A stretch of DNA of 27,973 nucleotides from a virus: positions 1 to 27,973 of IMG/VR virus record IMGVR_UViG_3300034272_000638; one strand, 5' to 3'. Positions 24,266-27,973 of this stretch are shown here, in pieces (position 1 is the stretch's first letter; the number at the start of each line of letters is the position of its first letter). The notes under the pieces were generated by a model that was given only the letters and a program-made list of their open reading frames with translations, did no database searches and was not told the DNA's origin. Both the position numbers and the translations under genes were made by a program.

Positions 24266-24276
24266 AGGAGTTTATA

Positions 24277-24400
24277 ATGGCTTTACTTTTCACTGACGAG
24301 TAGCTTCTCTTTATCTTCTGCTATTACTGGTGAATTAAGCTATACTGAGGCACAACAAGTACACACCTCCTTGTATAAGATTTATACAACAGGTTATTAA
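24277..24400 (+). pseudogene. small frameshifted gene, or one using +1 frameshifting
   Basis: An AAAGGAG-ATG start at 24277 gives only MALLFTDE before TAG at 24301. From 24296 the +1 frame continues open for 34 codons to TAA at 24398 with normal phage codon use (SSFSLSSAITGELSYTEAQQ, then VHTSLYKIYTTGY). That frame has no ATG and is closed upstream by TAA at 24275. A single base gained or lost, an assembly error, or programmed +1 slippage before the TAG would join the parts into a protein of about 40 residues. The intact start signal and coding-like 3' part argue that this is or was a gene. Function unknown. Confidence 0.5.
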
Positions 24401-24415
24401 AAGTAAGGAATTACT

Positions 24416-24658
24416 ATGGAAATAAAAAGTGGTGATATAGTAGCATTAGCTCAATCACCAGTAGCACTAGCATTAATTGTTGCTGTGGTAATCTTAGTAG
24501 GATTAATGCCTATCAAAGACTCCACCACCGCTATTGTAACTGAATTACATGATGTGAATAGTAATATAGAAGAACTAACTGACCAAGTCGGAAGACATGA
24601 GAAGTTATTAGCAGACTTATCTGCAAAAGTAGATAATTTATCAAAGGAAAGAAAATAA
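24416..24658 (+). CDS. probable holin (single membrane helix, coiled-coil tail), T7 gp17.5 position
   Basis: 80 residues. Residues about 14-33 form one hydrophobic helix (SPVALALIVAVVILVGLMPI), followed by a 45-residue region with regular hydrophobic spacing (VTELHDVNSNIEELTDQVGRHEKLLADLSAKVDNL), a good coiled coil, and a charged KERK end. T7 has a small one-helix holin (gp17.5) in the same place after the fibre. A holin releases the endolysin encoded far upstream. An inner-membrane spanin is the alternative, because spanins also combine an N-terminal helix with a coiled coil, though they are longer. TAAGGA precedes the ATG; the stop overlaps the next start. Confidence 0.6.
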   Translation: MEIKSGDIVALAQSPVALALIVAVVILVGLMPIKDSTTAIVTELHDVNSNIEELTDQVGRHEKLLADLSAKVDNLSKERK

Positions 24659-25356
24659 TGATTTCAAAGTTTAAACCAAACTTCTTACAAGCTAAGGTGA
24701 CCCCTGAGTCCTTCAATCTTACTGGTGATGCGTTACACAACACCTTAGTATTACAGAAAGCCTTTAGGTTTGATGTATTAGATACTGATGGTATTACACC
24801 TGTAGGACGCTACATCTATAATGGCGAGGCTATCCCTGGTGGTACTGCTGTATCAACAGCAAATACTTTAGAGTTCTATCCATTCATTGTACAGCAAGCT
24901 ATCTTTGTAGATAAGATTGCATTCGGTACAACAGCTACTGGTACTAATGGTAACGGTGTGGTAGGTATTTATAATACTAAGGATAATGTTCCTTCACAAC
25001 TTATCATCTCTTCAGGTGCTAAAGCTATTGATAACACATTAGCTTCTACTACTCTTACTTCAAGAGTATTGCTAGTACCTGGTGTATATTGGGTTGCTCG
25101 TAATACGTCTTCTAACAAGACCTTTACTGCATTCCCTACAGCACAGGCTCACCTATTGTTAGGTGCTGCTATTACTGACTTAACCACCTTTGCTGCTGGT
25201 CCTACTGCTACTGGTTTATCTGTAGCATTTACCTACACTGGTACTCTACCTACCACTGCTCCCTCTGTAGCAGCAGCTACATTCTTAACTACTTCAGTTC
25301 CTGCTGTAGCTTTAAATGTAGTATCTCTACCTACACCTGCTACCGTTAAACGATAG
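24658..25356 (+). CDS. beta-rich protein of the fibre cassette, possible second adhesin
   Basis: 232 residues. The first 50 may be a docking part (FKPNFLQAKVTPESFNLTGD). Then comes a jelly-roll-like region with DKIAFGTTATGTNGNGVVGIYNT, QLIISSGAKAID and LVPGVYWVARNTSSNKTF, resembling beta-sandwich receptor-binding or structural proteins of phages in general. The C-terminus is Ala/Thr/Pro-rich with a basic end. No signal peptide. AAAGGA precedes the ATG, which overlaps the holin stop. Receptor binding is inferred only from fold-like pattern and place. Confidence 0.6.
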   Translation: MISKFKPNFLQAKVTPESFNLTGDALHNTLVLQKAFRFDVLDTDGITPVGRYIYNGEAIPGGTAVSTANTLEFYPFIVQQAIFVDKIAFGTTATGTNGNGVVGIYNTKDNVPSQLIISSGAKAIDNTLASTTLTSRVLLVPGVYWVARNTSSNKTFTAFPTAQAHLLLGAAITDLTTFAAGPTATGLSVAFTYTGTLPTTAPSVAAATFLTTSVPAVALNVVSLPTPATVKR

Positions 25357-25367
25357 TTTACTCTGAT

Positions 25368-25398
25368 TTCTCCTCGCTTAGCAATAGGTGGAGGAGAA
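25368..25398 (+). terminator. 8-bp hairpin after the fibre cassette, terminator-like
   Basis: TTCTCCTC (25368-25375) pairs perfectly with GAGGAGAA (25391-25398) around 15 nt, starting 11 nt after the stop codon. No T-run follows, so it may be a 3'-end stabiliser. It holds the same place relative to the repeat element as the hairpins at 8365 and 21941. Confidence 0.4.
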
Positions 25399-25410
25399 GA
25401 CAGAATAAAT

Positions 25411-25520
25411 CGTTATGATAGATATACACTGTATGCTCTTGAAATATCTATTTGGACACTTAGTGCCTAAAGTTGATTTACGCAGCTCACAGCGTGTTAT
25501 TTACAGAACACAGAGAACAT
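25411..25520 (-). repeat. dispersed intergenic element, copy 3
   Basis: Minus-strand copy, 110 nt. Its reverse complement matches copy 2 ungapped over 65 nt (49 identities by hand count). It also shares GCATACAG and, at its + strand right end, CACAGAGAACAT (CACAGTGAACAT in copy 1). It lies in inverted orientation to copy 2 and direct orientation to copy 1. Confidence 0.65.
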
Positions 25521-25580
25521 TCGATGAACAGTTACGAAGTAACTTTCATCCATGTAACCATTATAATAAGGAGAAAGATA

Positions 25581-27653
25581 ATGGAAAGAGATTATGATTA
25601 TAATCCCTCTATAATGAGGTTTGATAAGTTTGCTGTTCATTGTATGCAAATTAGAGGGTTTACTCCTTCTGATATGCAATTAGATGCAATTAAATGGCTT
25701 ACATTTGGACCATATACAGAGGCAGAGTATATGGCAGTGGGTAATAAACACTACTACCCTGAGTTAAAACAATTACTAGGGGTGGAGGGGAATGATAATA
25801 ACTCCATTATTAAATCCTATCATAAAACTCCCCTACTCCTATCATCTATAACAGGATTGTTTGACTTACACCTATCTTTTATTTATCTTATCCATGCACT
25901 TACTTTAGATGCAGCTAGGAATGTTGCTAAGGAAAGAAGGTTAATGGCTAATGACTTAGTGTGGTTAGCACCTAGGGGTTGGTTTAAGACTTCACTCTTA
26001 GCTATGTATAATGCCTATTGGTTATATATTGACCCTGCTGTAAACATAGGTTATTGTTCTAACTCTGCTAACACCACCCATGCCTTAGTAAGGGATGTAT
26101 TAAACCTTATCCTAACTGTACCTGATTTAAAACCACTAATACCCTCTACTGATAAGAAGGATAATACCCATCAAACTCAGACTAAACTGAGGACTAAGTA
26201 TGCTCAACCAAAGGAAGCATCCTTATGGACTGTACCACTCACTGGTAACTCCACTGGTCTTAGGGCTAGGGTAATGATAATGGATGACTTAGAGACTGCT
26301 ACTACCTCCAACACTGAGGATAAGAGAGATTTCCTAAGGAGTAGGATAGTAGAGTTCTTACGATTATCTGATTCTAATACAGAACAACAGAGATTGTTAG
26401 TAGGGACTCCATGGAATACTGATTCTGTATACTATTGGGCTTGTGATACACAAGAGAATGGTGGGTTAGGATTCAAAGGAAGAGTCTATACTGCTAGATT
26501 TCCTAAACTAGATGAAGTACCTGATTATAAAGGATTACTTGCACCATTTATCCTCGATAAGATGCTTAGGGATGATTCAATAGTCGGTACTATTACTGAC
26601 CCTCAAAGGATTAAAGAGTCGACACTTATTACCCAATATAGAGCTTCTAAAATAGATTATTATATGAACTATATGATGAATCCATTTATTAAAGCTACTG
26701 ATAACTATGCTTTTAGCTTAGAGGATATAGGGTTGATTAGGTATAAGAGTTTAGATTGTTACCTACCACCATTCCTTGTAGATACTCAACCTCATACTGC
26801 TAAACCTGAGTTAGTACCCTTTGCACCTAATAAAACCTCCCTACACCTTATCTCTCCCAACCTACAATCTACCTCCTCCTACTCCGCTACCTCTAGGATT
26901 CTCTATATTGACCCTTCAGCTACTGGAGAAGATGAGACTGCCTATTGTGTATTAGCTGTAGTCAATGGTAACTATGTACTGGAGAGAGTTGGTGGTTATG
27001 TAGGTGGTGCTGATGAGTATACTTTACAAAGTCTATTGGATTGTTATAACTCCTACTCTGATGAAGAGGGGCGAAATAAAATCACGCAAGTAGTCTTTGA
27101 AAAGAACTTTGGTGCTGGTATGTATAGGAAACTATTTGATGCTTACACTGAGAAGTTAGGTTCATTAGTTCCCACCTATGACCATCATGTATTAGGAAAA
27201 AAAGAACAAAGAATCTTTGATACCCTAACACCTGTTGTTAATGGTAGGAAGTTCTTTATTACAGAAGAATGTGTATTGAAAGACTTAGCTGATTATTTTG
27301 ATACCAACCACTCTATTACTACTCGTAATTACCTAAAGCAATATACCTTTATGTATCAACTCACCCACTTCTATTGGGGTAAGGGGATGAATAAATCTCC
27401 ATTTGGAGTATCAGGACATGATGATAGATTAGATGCTGTGTCATCTGCTGTATTGTATCTTGGTAATCTTATTAGACCTACTACTGATGAAGATAAAGCA
27501 GAGTTGTTAAGGCAAGAGCAAAATAACTATGAACGATTTAGGCAAGTATTTGGACAGAAAATAGCTGATATTCGATATGGTCATTTAAGTCCTGATAAAA
27601 TACCTAAATATGCTAGAACTCCTACACCTACTTCTATTGTACAGTTCAGTTAA
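25581..27653 (+). CDS. terminase large subunit (DNA maturase B), T7 gp19-like
   Basis: ATP-driven packaging motor and nuclease that cuts concatemers. The start at 25581 has AAGGAG 7 nt upstream. 690 residues (T7 gp19 is 586). ATPase part: a deviant Walker A, APRGWFKTS (about 130-138), and Walker B, IMDDLE (Asp235, Asp236, Glu238). Next is a C-motif-like LLVGTPWNTDS, as in T7-type terminases. RNase H-like nuclease part: YIDPSATGEDE (Asp444), VVFEKNFG (Glu507) and SGHDDRLDA (His613, Asp614, Asp615, Asp618). The Walker A lacks the usual GKT but keeps the lysine. Separated from the fibre cassette by a 224-nt structured gap and followed by a strong hairpin, so it may form its own transcription unit. 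Confidence 0.95.
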   Translation: MERDYDYNPSIMRFDKFAVHCMQIRGFTPSDMQLDAIKWLTFGPYTEAEYMAVGNKHYYPELKQLLGVEGNDNNSIIKSYHKTPLLLSSITGLFDLHLSFIYLIHALTLDAARNVAKERRLMANDLVWLAPRGWFKTSLLAMYNAYWLYIDPAVNIGYCSNSANTTHALVRDVLNLILTVPDLKPLIPSTDKKDNTHQTQTKLRTKYAQPKEASLWTVPLTGNSTGLRARVMIMDDLETATTSNTEDKRDFLRSRIVEFLRLSDSNTEQQRLLVGTPWNTDSVYYWACDTQENGGLGFKGRVYTARFPKLDEVPDYKGLLAPFILDKMLRDDSIVGTITDPQRIKESTLITQYRASKIDYYMNYMMNPFIKATDNYAFSLEDIGLIRYKSLDCYLPPFLVDTQPHTAKPELVPFAPNKTSLHLISPNLQSTSSYSATSRILYIDPSATGEDETAYCVLAVVNGNYVLERVGGYVGGADEYTLQSLLDCYNSYSDEEGRNKITQVVFEKNFGAGMYRKLFDAYTEKLGSLVPTYDHHVLGKKEQRIFDTLTPVVNGRKFFITEECVLKDLADYFDTNHSITTRNYLKQYTFMYQLTHFYWGKGMNKSPFGVSGHDDRLDAVSSAVLYLGNLIRPTTDEDKAELLRQEQNNYERFRQVFGQKIADIRYGHLSPDKIPKYARTPTPTSIVQFS

Positions 27654-27658
27654 AAGAA

Positions 27659-27730
27659 AATAATCCCGAACGGTACTATTTGCTTAATAATCTAGTGAAA
27701 TAATAGTAAATACTCCCTATCGGGATTATT
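27659..27730 (+). terminator. long hairpin after the terminase gene, candidate terminator
   Basis: AATAATCCCGA (27659-27669) pairs perfectly over 11 bp with TCGGGATTATT (27720-27730). A second stem inside is TACTATT (27674-27680) with AATAGTA (27702-27708). It starts 5 nt after the stop; the AT-rich flanks give a T-rich tail on either strand, so it could act in both directions at the end of the late region. Confidence 0.6.
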
Positions 27731-27738
27731 ATAATATC

Positions 27739-27783
27739 AACCTATAGGTTTACAAATTATAGTGGTTTGTCAACTTATAGGTT
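27739..27783 (+). repeat. 45-nt inverted repeat built from near-identical palindromes
   Basis: AACCTATAGGTT (27739-27750) is itself a perfect palindrome. It pairs with AACTTATAGGTT (27772-27783) with one G-U, enclosing ACAAA/TTTGT (27752-27756, 27766-27770). The two 12-mers are thus both direct and inverted repeats, which suits binding of a dimeric protein as well as an RNA hairpin. Confidence 0.65.
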
Positions 27784-27860
27784 ACTATTTCTAAAAAAAA
27801 TTGTAGAAATTATTTAGAAAAATATCTCTGAAGTAACCCACCCACCCTCCAATCGTTTAT

Positions 27861-27929
27861 TCCAAAAACCCCCCATATCGGTTACACAACATTTAGATAT
27901 ACTATACAGTTGGTGGTAGTGAACATATA
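27861..27929 (+). repeat. possible diverged fourth copy of the dispersed element
   Basis: Reading on the + strand, TCCAAA, GGTTACACAAC, ATTTAGA, TACAG and AGTGAACATATA occur in the same order as TCCAAA, GGTCACTCTAC, ATTTAGA, TACAG and AGTGAACATATA of copy 1 (8575-8660), but with a deletion in the middle and little else in common. Only the last 12-mer is exact. Confidence 0.35.
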
Positions 27930-27931
27930 AT
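27903..27931 (+). promoter_or_regulatory. candidate sigma-70 promoter at the right edge
   Basis: TATACA (4/6 to the -35 consensus) and a perfect TATAAT -10 (27926-27931) are separated by 17 nt. It would drive a gene beyond the window, plausibly the early region read by host RNA polymerase if the genome is circularly arranged or joined here. The -10 overlaps AGTGAACATATA. Confidence 0.4.
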
Positions 27932-27973
27932 ATAGTAATCATACAATTGCATACGCAATCAATGGATTAAACT

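Larger units (their letters stand above)
25357..25580 (+). other. structured non-coding gap before the terminase
   Basis: 224 nt. It holds an 8-bp hairpin just after the previous stop (25368-25398), repeat element copy 3 (25411-25520), the hairpin AGTTAC/GTAACT with a GAA loop (25530-25544) and the terminase ribosome-binding site. A 36-codon upward extension of the terminase frame and a 60-codon overlapping frame lie here; neither has a ribosome-binding site and both run through the repeat, so they are not accepted. Confidence 0.65.
27654..27973 (+). other. hairpin-rich non-coding region downstream of the terminase
   Basis: 320 nt to the window edge without a gene. It contains two long hairpins (27659-27730, 27739-27783), a small one (TTTCTA/TAGAAA, 27788-27809), a C-rich stretch bounded by GTAACC/GGTTAC (27833-27885), a possible fourth repeat-element copy and a promoter-like site at the end. 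In T7-like phages the terminal repeat and packaging site lie after gene 19, so this region may be near the genome end or the junction to early genes. Confidence 0.6.

Noticed and set aside
25473-25580. TTG-started extension of the terminase and an overlapping 60-codon frame at 25415
   Set aside because: Both lie over repeat copy 3, neither has a ribosome-binding site, and the ATG at 25581 follows AAGGAG.
8549-27929. CRISPR array or tRNA genes in the gaps
   Set aside because: The repeats are single, far apart and about 110 nt long, with no spacer pattern; no cloverleaf with a T-loop could be drawn in any gap.

Overview
The window is the late half of a tailed, T7-like podovirus genome from an AT-rich phage. 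Every gene I accept lies on the + strand, packed with stop/start overlaps and clear Shine-Dalgarno sites. The gene order is that of T7 genes 6 to 19: exonuclease, small protein, portal, scaffold, capsid, tail tube A, tail tube B, gp13-like, gp14-like, gp15-like, gp16-like, tail fibre, large terminase. A membrane-crossing internal-virion set plus peptidoglycan-acting enzymes implies a Gram-negative host; I cannot name it. No integrase, repressor, RNA polymerase, tRNA, IS element or CRISPR array is visible.

Layout. (1) 1-1593, end of the nucleotide/replication module: the tail of an unknown gene, a dUTPase, a small membrane protein and a FEN-type 5'-3' exonuclease. (2) 1597-6010, head: small protein, portal, scaffold and major capsid protein, followed by a Rho-independent terminator at 6025-6054 in the place of T7 T-phi. 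(3) 6068-8353, an inserted block not in T7: an unknown protein, an M15 peptidase endolysin, an overlapping GHSLG serine hydrolase and a small beta-rich virion-like protein. (4) 8674-21922, tail tube and ejection proteins; the gp15-like protein carries an M23 peptidase and the gp16-like protein is 2240 residues. (5) 22204-25356, fibre cassette: tail fibre with a mosaic 3' end, four small proteins (one frameshifted, one a likely holin) and a beta-rich possible adhesin. (6) 25581-27653, large terminase, followed by a hairpin-rich non-coding end.

The main unexplained signal is in the only long gaps. The gaps before tail tube A, before the tail fibre and before the terminase each hold, after hairpins, a copy of the same roughly 110-nt non-coding element: minus orientation at 8549-8660, plus at 22010-22121, minus at 25411-25520. 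A weaker possible fourth copy lies downstream of the terminase. They sit at module boundaries, so they may be transcription-unit junctions (hairpin then promoter), non-coding RNAs or recombination sites for module exchange. The tail-fibre leader also holds three overlapping inverted repeats that cannot all form, one of them reaching into the ribosome-binding site.
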